Shown here: in pieces, positions 41,099-49,406 of the stretch | How the letters are laid out: each line of letters opens with the position of its first letter | Numbering within the stretch: the first letter of the stretch is position 1 | Assembly (NCBI RefSeq): GCF_036194065.1 | Contig: NZ_CP108095.1 | Span: 7,378,001 to 7,442,000, forward strand | Direction of reading: 5' to 3' | DNA: 64,000 nucleotides | Source of the DNA: Streptomyces sp. NBC_00239 | Lineage (GTDB): Bacteria > Actinomycetota > Actinomycetes > Streptomycetales > Streptomycetaceae | Translations under genes and position numbers: made by a program | Notes under the pieces: model-generated | Seen by the model: only the letters and a program-made list of their open reading frames with translations | Told to the model about the DNA's origin: nothing | The model's database searches: none

Positions 41099-42352
41099 GT
41101 GAAGATGCGCTACCTTGCCGTGCCCACAGCCATCGTGGCGGCCACGGTCCTGACGGCCTGCGGCCTGCTCCCCGGATCGGGCGGCGGGACCAAGACGGTC
41201 ACCGTCTGGCTGATGAAGGGCAGCGCCTCCGACGGCTTCCTCGAGCGGTTCACCGAGAGCTTCGAGCAGGAGCACGACGTCGACCTGGACATAAGGATCC
41301 AGGAGTGGACCGGCATCGTCGACAAGGTGAACGGCGTGCTCGACGGCAAGGAATCCGCCGACGTCATCGAGGTCGGCAACACCCAGGTGGCGCAGTACGC
41401 CGAGTCCAACGGCCTGAGCGAGCTCACCCTCGAAGGCCTGCGCGACTGGGGCGGCAAGGACTGGCTCACCGGCCTCGCCGAGCCCGGCAGCATCAACGGC
41501 GCCCAGTACGGCGCGCCCTGGTACGCCGCCAACCGCGTGGTCATCTACAACAAGGACCTCTTCCGCGCCGCGGGCGTCAAGGACACCCCCAAGACCCGCC
41601 GGGAATGGCTCGACACCACGGAGAAGCTGGACGAGGACGGCCGCCAGGGCATCTACCTGGCCGGACAGAACTGGTACGTGCTGGCCGGCTTCATCTGGGA
41701 CGAGGGCGGCGAACTGGCCGTCGAGGGCGCCGGCCAGTGGAACGGCACCCTCGACACCCCGCAGGCCCTCAAGGGCATGGCGTTCTACAAGGAGCTCCAG
41801 GCCCTCGGCGACGGCCCCAAGGACGCCGACGAGGAGACGCCCCCGCAGGCCGAGGTCTTCGCACAGGGCAAGGTCGCCCAGATCATCGGCACGCCCGGCC
41901 AGGTCGCCCAGATCGAGCAGGCCAACCCCGGACTGCGCGGCAAGCTCGGCTTCTTCCCCGTCCCGGGCAAGACCGCCGACAAGCCCGGCGCGGTGTTCAC
42001 CGGCGGCTCGGACCTGATCATCCCCGAGTCCACCGGCGACCGGCGCGCCGCCATCGAGGTGATCACCGCCCTGCTCAGCGAGAAGTGGCAGACCGAGCTG
42101 GCCCGCGAGATGAGCTACGTACCCAACAAGACCACCCTCGCGCACGTGGTCGAGGGCGACGAGGGCGCCGCCACCATGGCGATCGGCGCCACCCAGGGCC
42201 GGGCCACCCCCAAGTCCGCCCGCTGGGCCGAGATCGAGGCCAAGAACCCGATCAAGCCGTACATGACCTCCGTCCTGCTCGGCGCGGACCCCAAGCAGGC
42301 CGCCAAGCAGGCCTCCGCGGTCATCACCAAGGTGCTCAGCTCCGACCGCTGA
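41099..42352 (+). CDS. Extracellular solute-binding lipoprotein (sugar ABC transporter, DasA-like)
   Basis: 417-aa lipoprotein. The signal MRYLAVPTAIVAATVLTACG has a lipobox with Cys21. The mature part is a type-1 sugar-binding protein (KTVTVWLMKGSASDGFLERFTESFEQEHDVDLDIRIQEWTGIVDKVN...ADVIEVGNTQVAQYA...GAPWYAANRVVIYN). It resembles chitobiose-binding DasA in pattern. GTG 41099 has AAGGTGA just upstream; ATG 41105 is the alternative. No permease or ATPase genes follow, so it must share a transporter encoded elsewhere, probably with the MsiK ATPase. Confidence 0.82.
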   Translation: MKMRYLAVPTAIVAATVLTACGLLPGSGGGTKTVTVWLMKGSASDGFLERFTESFEQEHDVDLDIRIQEWTGIVDKVNGVLDGKESADVIEVGNTQVAQYAESNGLSELTLEGLRDWGGKDWLTGLAEPGSINGAQYGAPWYAANRVVIYNKDLFRAAGVKDTPKTRREWLDTTEKLDEDGRQGIYLAGQNWYVLAGFIWDEGGELAVEGAGQWNGTLDTPQALKGMAFYKELQALGDGPKDADEETPPQAEVFAQGKVAQIIGTPGQVAQIEQANPGLRGKLGFFPVPGKTADKPGAVFTGGSDLIIPESTGDRRAAIEVITALLSEKWQTELAREMSYVPNKTTLAHVVEGDEGAATMAIGATQGRATPKSARWAEIEAKNPIKPYMTSVLLGADPKQAAKQASAVITKVLSSDR

Positions 42353-42514
42353 CCCCACCGGCACCGCCCCCGGACGGCGCGTACCCGGCATTCAGCATCC
42401 GCACATGTACGGGCCCCTGAGCCGTCATGTCGAATCCAGCCGGTCACGGAAGAAGTGAGGGAGCCAGGCCGCACACCAGCGGACCTGGCCCCTCAGCCCG
42501 GACCTGGAGCCGTC

Positions 42515-43381
42515 ATGAGCATCGCGCCCGTCACGCCCGCACCCCTCGCCACCCCCACCCCCGCGGCCCCCCTCGTTTCCCCCGCGGCCCCCCTCGTCAC
42601 TCCCGTCCCCACCGTGCCGGGCCCGTCCGCGGCCCACGCCGAGCCGGTCCCCGCCGGCCGCTACGCCGTCCGCCTGGCCCGCGACGAGAGCGAGGTGCGC
42701 GCCGCCCAGCGGCTGCGCCACCGGGTGTTCGCCGGCGAGCTGGGCGCCCGCCTGGAGGGCCCCGAGCCCGGCATCGACTCCGACGCCTTCGACGCGTACT
42801 GCGACCACCTGCTCGTCGTCGAGGAGGACAGCGGCGAGGTCGTCGGCACCTACCGGCTGCTGCCCCCCGAGCGCGCCGCCGTCGCCGGCCGGCTCTACTC
42901 CGACGGAGAGTTCGACCTCCGCAACCTCGACCCGATCCGCCCCGACCTCGTCGAGGTCGGCCGCTCCTGCGTCCACCCCGACCACCGCAACGGCGCCGTC
43001 ATCGCGCTGATCTGGGCCGGCCTCGCCCGGTACATGGAGCAGAGCGGCCACAACTGGCTGGCCGGCTGCTGCTCGATACCGCTCGCCGACGGCGGCGGCC
43101 TCGCGGCCGCCACCCGGGACACCGTCCTGTCCCGCAACCTCGCCCCCGCGGAGCACCGGGTCACGCCCCGCCGGCCCTGGCGGTCCGACGGCGTGCCCCG
43201 CCCCGACCGCGCCGAGCTGCCCCCGCTGCTGCGCGGCTACCTGCGCCTGGGCGCCTGGGTCTGCGGCGAGCCCGCCCACGACGGGGAGTTCGGCGTCGCC
43301 GACCTGTACGTCCTGCTCTCGCTGCGCCGCACCAACCCCCGCTACCTGCGGCACTTCCTCTCGCTCGTCCCGTCGGCATGA
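42515..43381 (+). CDS. olsB: L-ornithine N-acyltransferase-like GNAT protein
   Basis: 288-aa protein of the OlsB/hemolysin-type acyltransferase group: RLARDESEVRAAQRLRHRVFAGELGA, HLLVVEEDSGEVVGTYRLL, EVGRSCVHPDHRNGAVIALIWAGLARYM. In ornithine-lipid synthesis OlsB makes lyso-ornithine lipid from ornithine and a 3-hydroxyacyl-ACP. The first ~50 residues are Pro/Ala-rich and probably disordered. ATG 42515 follows TGGAG. It overlaps the next gene by ATGA, which encodes the second acyltransferase of the pathway, so this is a complete olsBA pair. Confidence 0.8.
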   Translation: MSIAPVTPAPLATPTPAAPLVSPAAPLVTPVPTVPGPSAAHAEPVPAGRYAVRLARDESEVRAAQRLRHRVFAGELGARLEGPEPGIDSDAFDAYCDHLLVVEEDSGEVVGTYRLLPPERAAVAGRLYSDGEFDLRNLDPIRPDLVEVGRSCVHPDHRNGAVIALIWAGLARYMEQSGHNWLAGCCSIPLADGGGLAAATRDTVLSRNLAPAEHRVTPRRPWRSDGVPRPDRAELPPLLRGYLRLGAWVCGEPAHDGEFGVADLYVLLSLRRTNPRYLRHFLSLVPSA

Positions 43382-44250
43382 GCGTCTGGCTGCCCGTCGC
43401 GCCCTGCACCCCGGGCGCCTGCGCCCGCCACGCGGGGCGCGCCGCTTCCGTACCGCACGCCGTCCTGCGGCTCGCCGCCGCGACGCTGCTCCTGCTGCTG
43501 GGGGTGGTGGCCGCGCCGCCGGTGCGGCTGCTCGCCCCCGGCCACCGGGAGCGGGCGGTCCGCACCTGGTGCCGGCTGCTGGTCCGGGCCCTCGGCGTCC
43601 GGATCCGGATCTCAGGCGGGCCCGGACCGGCCGGCGGCCGGCTGGTCGTCGCCAACCACATCTCGTGGCTCGACGTCCCGCTGGTCGCCGCCGCGCTGCC
43701 GAGCCGGATGCTGGCCAAGGCCGAGGTCGGCCGCTGGCCGGTGGTCGGTCCGCTGGCCGCGTCGGCGGGAACCCTGTTCATCGACCGGGACCGGATCAGG
43801 GCCCTGCCCGGCACGGTCGCCACCCTCGCCGACATCCTGCGCGCCGGGTCACGCGTGACGGTCTACCCGGAGGGCAGCACCTGGTGCGGGCGCGGCCGGG
43901 GCCCGTTCCGGCACGCCGCCTTCCAGGCCGCCCTGGACGCCGGGGTGCCCGTACAGCCGGTGAGCCTGGGCTACCGGCTGCCCGACGGGTCCACCGCCAC
44001 CGCGCCCGCGTTCGTCGGGGACGACCGGCTCACTTCCTCGCTGTGGCGGATCGCCCGCGCCCGCGGGGTGACCGCCGAGATCCGGCTGCTGCCCCGGATC
44101 CCGGCGGGCCGTCACCCCGACCGGCGCTCCCTCGCCAGGGCCGCTCAGGCGGCCGTCGCCAGCGACAGCGCGAACCGCCCCGCCGCATCGGTCCACCACT
44201 GCGTCAGCTCCATGCCGGCCGCCGCCAGCTCCGCCCGTACGCCCTCCTGA
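43378..44250 (+). CDS. olsA: Lysophospholipid acyltransferase family protein (OlsA-like)
   Basis: 290-aa PlsC-family acyltransferase. A membrane helix (residues ~28-50) is followed by the catalytic NHISWLD (NHx4D) and glycerol/substrate motif VTVYPEGSTWCGRG. Coupled to olsB by ATGA, it should O-acylate lyso-ornithine lipid. The frame stays open into the 3' end of the minus-strand egtD gene, giving a ~35-residue tail (SDSANRPAASVHHCVSSMP...) that is antisense to egtD and unlike family ends. An ordinary 1-acylglycerol-3-phosphate acyltransferase is the alternative role. Confidence 0.8.
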   Translation: MSVWLPVAPCTPGACARHAGRAASVPHAVLRLAAATLLLLLGVVAAPPVRLLAPGHRERAVRTWCRLLVRALGVRIRISGGPGPAGGRLVVANHISWLDVPLVAAALPSRMLAKAEVGRWPVVGPLAASAGTLFIDRDRIRALPGTVATLADILRAGSRVTVYPEGSTWCGRGRGPFRHAAFQAALDAGVPVQPVSLGYRLPDGSTATAPAFVGDDRLTSSLWRIARARGVTAEIRLLPRIPAGRHPDRRSLARAAQAAVASDSANRPAASVHHCVSSMPAAASSARTPS

Positions 44251-45107
44251 CGGAACTTCGCGGACACCTCGGTCCGGATCTCCTCACCGGCCGCGAACGG
44301 CACCACCAGGTCCAGCGCGCGCACCTTCACGCTGACCTCCTGGCGGGCCCGCAGCCGCATCTCGATCCACTCCCGCTCCCGGTTCCACACCGCCACGTGC
44401 TCGAAGTCGGCGGCGTGGAAGTCCGCGCCGAGCTCCCGGTCGATGACGGCGAGCACGTTCTTGTTGAACTCGGCCGTCACCCCCTGCGCGTCGTCGTACG
44501 CGGCCACCAGCGTGGCCTCGTCCTTCACCAGGTCGGTGCCCAGCAGCAGGGCGTCGCCGGGCGACAGCATCGCCCGTACCGCCCTCAGGAAGGCGGCGCG
44601 CTCGGCCGGCAGCAGATTGCCGATGGTCCCGCCGAGGAACAGCACCAGCCGCGGCCCCGACGACGGGGGCAGGGTCAGCGGCCGGGTGAAGTCGGCCATC
44701 AGGGCGTGCACCCGCAGCGCCGGGTGCTCGTCCAGGAGCGTCTTCGCGGCGCCCTCCAGCGCGCTCTCGCTGACGTCCACCGGCACGTACAGCTCCAGGC
44801 CCGGCATCGCCTCGATCAGGTGCCGGGTCTTCTCCGAGGACCCCGACCCCAGCTCGACCAGGGTCCGGGCGCCGCTCACCGCGGCGATCTCGGACGCCCG
44901 CGCCAGCAGGATCTCCCGCTCGGCGCGGGTCGGGTAGTACTCGGGCAGCCGGGTGATGTCCTCGAAGAGCTCGCTGCCGCGGCTGTCGTAGAACCATTTC
45001 GGCGGCAGCACCTTCGGGTGCGTCGTCAGGCCGTGCAGCACGTCGGCGCGCAGCGCGGCGTCGGCGGAGTGCTCGTCGAGGGTCCGGGTCATCAGGAAAC
45101 GGCTCAC
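44145..45107 (-). CDS. egtD: L-histidine N(alpha)-methyltransferase
   Basis: 320-aa SAM-dependent methyltransferase that trimethylates histidine to hercynine, the first step toward ergothioneine. Signatures: PPKWFYDSRGSELFEDITRLPEYYPTRAE, the SAM-site LVELGSGSSEKTRHLIEA, and FLGGTIGNLLPAE. GTG 45107 overlaps the egtC stop (GTGA) and has AAGGAG upstream; ATG 45092 is possible. Last gene of the egtABCD operon. Its 3' 106 bp overlap the olsA frame on the opposite strand. Confidence 0.92.
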   Translation of the reverse strand: MSRFLMTRTLDEHSADAALRADVLHGLTTHPKVLPPKWFYDSRGSELFEDITRLPEYYPTRAEREILLARASEIAAVSGARTLVELGSGSSEKTRHLIEAMPGLELYVPVDVSESALEGAAKTLLDEHPALRVHALMADFTRPLTLPPSSGPRLVLFLGGTIGNLLPAERAAFLRAVRAMLSPGDALLLGTDLVKDEATLVAAYDDAQGVTAEFNKNVLAVIDRELGADFHAADFEHVAVWNREREWIEMRLRARQEVSVKVRALDLVVPFAAGEEIRTEVSAKFRQEGVRAELAAAGMELTQWWTDAAGRFALSLATAA

Positions 45108-45862
45108 GGTGTGGGCTCCTTGAGCGGGGTCAGCTGGACGGAGGTACGGGAAGCGGTGAGCAGGGTCCGGTCCGGCACCTCGGACCAGCGGGCGTCGTCG
45201 TCGTAGGGCTCGGAGGCGACCACCGTGCGGCGGGCCTGCGGGTCGGCCAGGTACCAGAGCGAGTCGCCCCAGGCGGTCGCGGCGATCGTGTGGCCGTCGG
45301 TGAGCAGCAGGTTCAGCCGGGATCCGGGTGCCGCCTCGGCCAGCTCCCGCACCGGCTCGGCGAGCGCGGTCCCCGGGTCCTCGCCTGCCCGCAGCCTTCG
45401 TGAGACCAGGGCCCACACGAAGGCGGAGTCGGTACGGGCGGCCAGCCGCAGCAGCTCGGCCGCCGGCAGACCCGCGGCGAGCGGGGCCGCGGACTCGGGC
45501 CAGCCCCGCACCGAACCGTTGTGGCTGAACAGCCAGGTGCCGTCCGCGAACGGGGCGGCCGCGGCCTCCCCGTCCGCGCCCGGCACCGTCGCGTCCCGGA
45601 CGGCGGCCAGCACCGCCTCGCTGCGCACCACCCGGGCCAGGTCGCCGAAGGACAGGTCGCCCCAGACCGGGGCGGCCCGCCGGTAGCGGCCGGGCACCGG
45701 ATCGCCCGGCGCGTACCAGCCGACGCCGAAGCCGTCGGCGTTGACCGTGCCGTACTTCTGCATCCGGGGCGCCCAGGACTGCCGCATCAGGCCGTGCACC
45801 GGCTCGGTCAGCAGCCGCGCCAGCGCCACCGGCGGGCCCAGATAGGCAAGGTGACGGCACAT
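45104..45862 (-). CDS. egtC: Gamma-glutamyl hercynylcysteine sulfoxide hydrolase
   Basis: 252-aa class-II glutamine-amidotransferase-like hydrolase. It starts MCRHLAYLG, with Cys2 becoming the N-terminal nucleophile. Further family motifs are NADGFGVGWY and FSHNGSVRGW. It removes glutamate from gamma-glutamyl-hercynylcysteine sulfoxide. The start overlaps the egtB stop (TGATG) and its own stop overlaps egtD (GTGA), consistent with tightly coupled synthesis of the pathway enzymes. Confidence 0.92.
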   Translation of the reverse strand: MCRHLAYLGPPVALARLLTEPVHGLMRQSWAPRMQKYGTVNADGFGVGWYAPGDPVPGRYRRAAPVWGDLSFGDLARVVRSEAVLAAVRDATVPGADGEAAAAPFADGTWLFSHNGSVRGWPESAAPLAAGLPAAELLRLAARTDSAFVWALVSRRLRAGEDPGTALAEPVRELAEAAPGSRLNLLLTDGHTIAATAWGDSLWYLADPQARRTVVASEPYDDDARWSEVPDRTLLTASRTSVQLTPLKEPTP

Positions 45863-47172
45863 CAGGCGTCCCTCGCGGTGCGGAAGCCGGCGAAGATCTG
45901 CCGGCGCACCGGAAGGTCCCAGTTGCGGAAGGTGCCCCGGCAGGCCACCGCGTCCACGGCGAACGAGCCGCCGCGCAGCACCTTGTGCTCCGGACCGAAG
46001 AACACCTGCGAGTACTCCTTGTACGGGAAGGCGGTGAAGCCCGGGTACGGCTCGAAGTCGCTCGCCGTCCACTCCCACACGTCACCGATCAACTGCCGCA
46101 CGCCCAGCGCCGACTGCCCCTGCGGGTAGCTGCCGGCCCGGGCCGGGCGCAGGTGGCGCTGACCGAGGTTGGCGTGCGCGGGAGTGGGGTCCTCGTCGCC
46201 CCACGGGTAGCGGGTGGAGCGGCCGGACGCCGGGTCGTACCGGGCCGCCTTCTCCCATTCCGCCTCGGTGGGCAGCCGTCGGCCGTCCCAGCGGGCGAAG
46301 GCGTCCGCCTCGTACCAGCTGACGTGCACGACGGGCTCGTCCGGCGGTACCGCCTCGGTGGCGCCGAACCGCCGGCGCACCCAGCCGCCGCCGCCCGGCT
46401 CCCGCCGCCAGAACAGGGGCGCCCCGATGCCGTGGCGCTGGATCTGCTCCCAGCCGGCCGGGTCCCACAGCCGCCGGTCACGGTAGCCGTCCTCGTCGAT
46501 GAACACCTGGAAGTCGGCGTTGGTCACCGGCACCGTGTCGATCCAGAACGGTGCCACTTCCCGGACGTGCGCGGGCCGTTCGTTGTCCAGCGACCACGGC
46601 TCGGTGGAGGTGCCCATGGTGAACGGACCGCCGGGCACCAGGACTTCGTGCGCCGTCACCGCCGGGCCGCGCGGCGGATCCGGGTCCGGCGCCGCCAGTA
46701 CGGGCGCCCCCTGCCGCAGCTGATGGGTGATCAGCATGGTTTCGTCGTGCTGCTGTTCGTGCTGGGCGATCATGCCGAAGGCGTAGCCGCCGTCGAGGAG
46801 CGCACTGCCCTCGAACGGGGTTGTCTCCAGTACGTCGAAGACCCGGCCGCGGACCTCGGCGGCGTACCGGCGGGCCTCCGCGGGAGACAGCAGCGGCAGC
46901 TTGGGCCGCTCGGCCCGCGGGTGCTCGAAGGCGTCGTACAGCGGGTCGATCTCCGGGTGCATGGGCTCGCGGCCGGCGACGTTCCGCAGCAGCCAGAGCT
47001 CTTCCATGTTCCCGATGTGCGCCAGGTCCCAGACCAGCGGGGACATCAGGGGCGAGTGCTGGGCGGTCAGGTCCCGCTCGCCGACGCAGTCGGTCAGGGC
47101 GGCGGTACGGGCACGGGCCGCAGACAGGGCCGCCAGCGCGCGCTCGCGCAGGGCCTCGGGTGCGTCGTTCAC
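45862..47172 (-). CDS. egtB: Ergothioneine sulfoxide synthase
   Basis: 436-aa non-haem iron enzyme with an N-terminal DinB-like domain and a C-terminal FGE-sulfatase domain (VHVSWYEADAFARWDGRRLPTEAEWEKAARY...GDVWEWTASDF...LRGGSF). The iron-binding histidines are His52 (WDLAHIGNMEE), His138 and His142 (QHEQQHDE). It joins hercynine to gamma-glutamylcysteine with oxygen. GTG 47172 overlaps the egtA stop. Confidence 0.93.
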   Translation of the reverse strand: MNDAPEALRERALAALSAARARTAALTDCVGERDLTAQHSPLMSPLVWDLAHIGNMEELWLLRNVAGREPMHPEIDPLYDAFEHPRAERPKLPLLSPAEARRYAAEVRGRVFDVLETTPFEGSALLDGGYAFGMIAQHEQQHDETMLITHQLRQGAPVLAAPDPDPPRGPAVTAHEVLVPGGPFTMGTSTEPWSLDNERPAHVREVAPFWIDTVPVTNADFQVFIDEDGYRDRRLWDPAGWEQIQRHGIGAPLFWRREPGGGGWVRRRFGATEAVPPDEPVVHVSWYEADAFARWDGRRLPTEAEWEKAARYDPASGRSTRYPWGDEDPTPAHANLGQRHLRPARAGSYPQGQSALGVRQLIGDVWEWTASDFEPYPGFTAFPYKEYSQVFFGPEHKVLRGGSFAVDAVACRGTFRNWDLPVRRQIFAGFRTARDA

Positions 47173-48452
47173 GTTCTCGGTCCCTCTCCGTGCTGGTATC
47201 GGTCGTACAGCTCGTCGGCGGGGCAGCGGCCGCGGGACACGTAACGGTCCTCGAAGGCGGCGACCGCGTCCCGGACCCGCCCGGAGGCGCCCATCCGCGG
47301 CAGCGCCTGGACCGCGGCCCGGAAGCAGGTCACGGCGACGGCCCGCAGGTCGGGATCGGCCGGCCCGTGCCGCGCCGCCGCCAGCCACAGCGGGTTGCGC
47401 GGCGCCGGCCGGGGACCGGCGCGGTCGCCGAGGCCCTTGACCGCGCGGTACGCGGTCTCCGAGGCCTCCAGGTCGTCGAAGAGCGCCGCGGCCACCGCCA
47501 CCGGCACCATCCAGCCGTCCTCGCCGGGCTGCGCGTCGATCATCCGCAACTCCAGATGGCCGCGCGGGCGCACCGGCGGGAACAGCGTGGTCAGGTGGTA
47601 GTCCAGGTCCGCCGCGGTGGGCGGCCGCGGGCCGCCGGCGCGGACCCACTCCCGGAAGGTCAGCCCCTCGGGCACGTCCCAGGGCTGCCCGTCGCGGGCC
47701 CGGACGCACATCACGTCCGTGTCCAGGGCGTGCCGGGTCCATACGGTCCTGGGGTCCCCGTCCAGCGGCGGGGCGAGGGTCCGGCGGCCGTCGAGGTCGG
47801 TCCAGACCCCCTGCCGGGCGGACCGCCAGCCGGCGTACGGGCCGGCCGGGGCGGGCGAGTTGGCGAACGCCGAGACGAACACGGCGCCCAGCAGGTGGGA
47901 CAGGCGCCAGCGCCGACCGTGGCCGAGCGGGCCCGGCTCCTCGTACCCGGCGTCCAGGCAGACCTGGACGGAGGCGGTCGCGCGCATCATCTGCCGGCCG
48001 GCGGGGCCGGTGCGGTCGAAGAAGGTCTCCATGGCCTCGTACCGCGGATGCCGCAGGATGCGGGGCCCGACCGGCTGCCGGGTGTCGTGGCCGAGGCCGT
48101 GCAGGGTCAGTCCGAGCGCGCCGAGTGCGGCGCGGACGGCGGTGAGGTCGGAGTCGAGACCGTCGATGCACTCCATGAGCGAGGCGGCGGGAAGCGAGCT
48201 GAGCTCCAGCTGGCCGCCGGGTTCGACGGTGAGCCTGGACTGCAGGGGCAGGGCCCCCACCGCGGCGTGTGCGGCTTCCAGGCGTTCGGGGGATACGGGG
48301 TGGTCGGGGTGGGCGCTGTCGAGCACGAGCCATTCGAGCTCGGCGCCGGTACATCGGGGTGGTCCTGTTTTGAAACAGATGCCGTGGACCAGCGCCTCGA
48401 CCTCGGGCTCGGTGACCGCTCGGTCGCGGCCGCCGGGCAACTCCTGTGGCAT
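47169..48452 (-). CDS. egtA: Glutamate-cysteine ligase EgtA
   Basis: 427-aa GCS2-family ligase making gamma-glutamylcysteine for EgtB. Motifs: GAELEWLV, RLTVEPGGQLELSSLP and the C-terminal RGHLELRMIDAQPGEDGWMVPVAVAAAL. ATG 48452 follows a perfect AGGAGG nine bases upstream. First gene of the egt operon. EgtE (the lyase) is not here, as is usual in actinomycetes. The upstream gap 48453-48944 holds the promoter region and a parS-like site but no gene I can support. Confidence 0.92.
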   Translation of the reverse strand: MPQELPGGRDRAVTEPEVEALVHGICFKTGPPRCTGAELEWLVLDSAHPDHPVSPERLEAAHAAVGALPLQSRLTVEPGGQLELSSLPAASLMECIDGLDSDLTAVRAALGALGLTLHGLGHDTRQPVGPRILRHPRYEAMETFFDRTGPAGRQMMRATASVQVCLDAGYEEPGPLGHGRRWRLSHLLGAVFVSAFANSPAPAGPYAGWRSARQGVWTDLDGRRTLAPPLDGDPRTVWTRHALDTDVMCVRARDGQPWDVPEGLTFREWVRAGGPRPPTAADLDYHLTTLFPPVRPRGHLELRMIDAQPGEDGWMVPVAVAAALFDDLEASETAYRAVKGLGDRAGPRPAPRNPLWLAAARHGPADPDLRAVAVTCFRAAVQALPRMGASGRVRDAVAAFEDRYVSRGRCPADELYDRYQHGEGPRT

Positions 48453-48722
48453 GGCCGGATCCTCCTGTCGATGCCGTGACCGACCTACCCAATCCGGTGC
48501 AAGGGATCCACGGCAAGATCCCTTTGCGCCAACGCGCCCGGGGGCTGCGTCAGTTGTCGATACGGGGCCGGTCACCCGGGAATAGCGGGAGGAGGGGGCG
48601 GGACGGGGTGGGGGAGTCTGCAGGTGGGCGACCGGATCCGGGTGCCGGCACGGGGGCGTGCCGGAGGCTTCTGTCGGGGCGGGTGCCACGACAGAAATAG
48701 ACTATATGGGGACAACTCGGTC

Positions 48723-48736
48723 GTTCCACGTGAAAC
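48723..48736. promoter_or_regulatory. parS: parS-like ParB-binding site
   Basis: GTTCCACGTGAAAC differs at one position from the Streptomyces parS consensus GTTTCACGTGAAAC. It lies in a locally A+T-richer part of the gap upstream of egtA. Most streptomycete parS sites cluster around oriC, so this would be a distal copy if the segment is on a chromosome arm. Sequence match is direct; ParB binding is inferred. Confidence 0.5.
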
Positions 48737-48944
48737 ATTTTCCGCTGAATACGCCCGGCGGGGGCGAACCCGCCTCCGGACGGGAGGCGGCCGGGCCGGT
48801 GCCGGCCCGGATACCGGACCCGGACCGGCGTCCGCGCGCACCCCGGCCGATGTCACGCGGCGCGCCCGTGCGGGCCCCGGTGCGTACGGGGCCAGACGGG
48901 GCCGTACGGGTGACGGCCGGGGCGCCCGGGGCCGTGCGGGGCGG

Positions 48945-49406
48945 TCAGCTCCAGCCGTAGCGCTCCCGCAGCCGGTCCGCCACGAGGTCGAACCGCCCCC
49001 GGTCCAGCGCGCACGCCTCCCGGCGCATGCCGTCCTCGTGCACGCGCAGCACCCGGTCCAGGTCCACCCACGACTCCCGGCCCGCGCCGTCCCACGGGCC
49101 GGTGCCGATCGGGACCCACTCCCGGTCCCGGTCGTGGCGCTTGCTGGACAGCTGCACCGCCAGCAGCGTGCCCGCCGCCTCCCGCGCCACCACCAGCACC
49201 GGGCGGTCCTTGCCCCGCCCGTCGTTCTCCTCGTACGGGACGAACGTCCACACGATCTCGCCCGGGTCGGGGTCGCCGTCGCGGACGGGCGCGTACGACA
49301 TCCGCACCGGGCCGATGGCGCGCGGGTCCGCCTCGGCGGTCGCGGTCGGCCCGTCCCGGCCGGGCTGCTCGATGGAACCGTTGCCGTGGTGTGAAAGTGC
49401 CGTCAT
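48945..49406 (-). CDS. PemK/MazF-family toxin-like protein
   Basis: 153-aa protein with the CcdB/MazF-type beta-barrel in its C-terminal ~110 residues: DPGEIVWTFVPYEENDGRGKDRPVLVVARE, LLAVQLSSKRHDRDREWVPI, ESWVDLDRVLRV. MazF-type proteins are usually sequence-specific endoribonucleases paired with an upstream antitoxin. No antitoxin gene is visible. Instead its ATG overlaps the stop of the amidase gene (ATGA). Many Streptomyces members of this family lack a partner and may not be toxic. Confidence 0.75.
   Translation of the reverse strand: MTALSHHGNGSIEQPGRDGPTATAEADPRAIGPVRMSYAPVRDGDPDPGEIVWTFVPYEENDGRGKDRPVLVVAREAAGTLLAVQLSSKRHDRDREWVPIGTGPWDGAGRESWVDLDRVLRVHEDGMRREACALDRGRFDLVADRLRERYGWS

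Noticed and set aside
48658..48960. A possible 100-aa plus-strand gene upstream of egtA (contains MGTTRSFHVKHF)
   Set aside because: The FHVKHF part is simply the translation of the parS-like site. The rest is Pro/Arg low complexity, and no ribosome binding site is seen.
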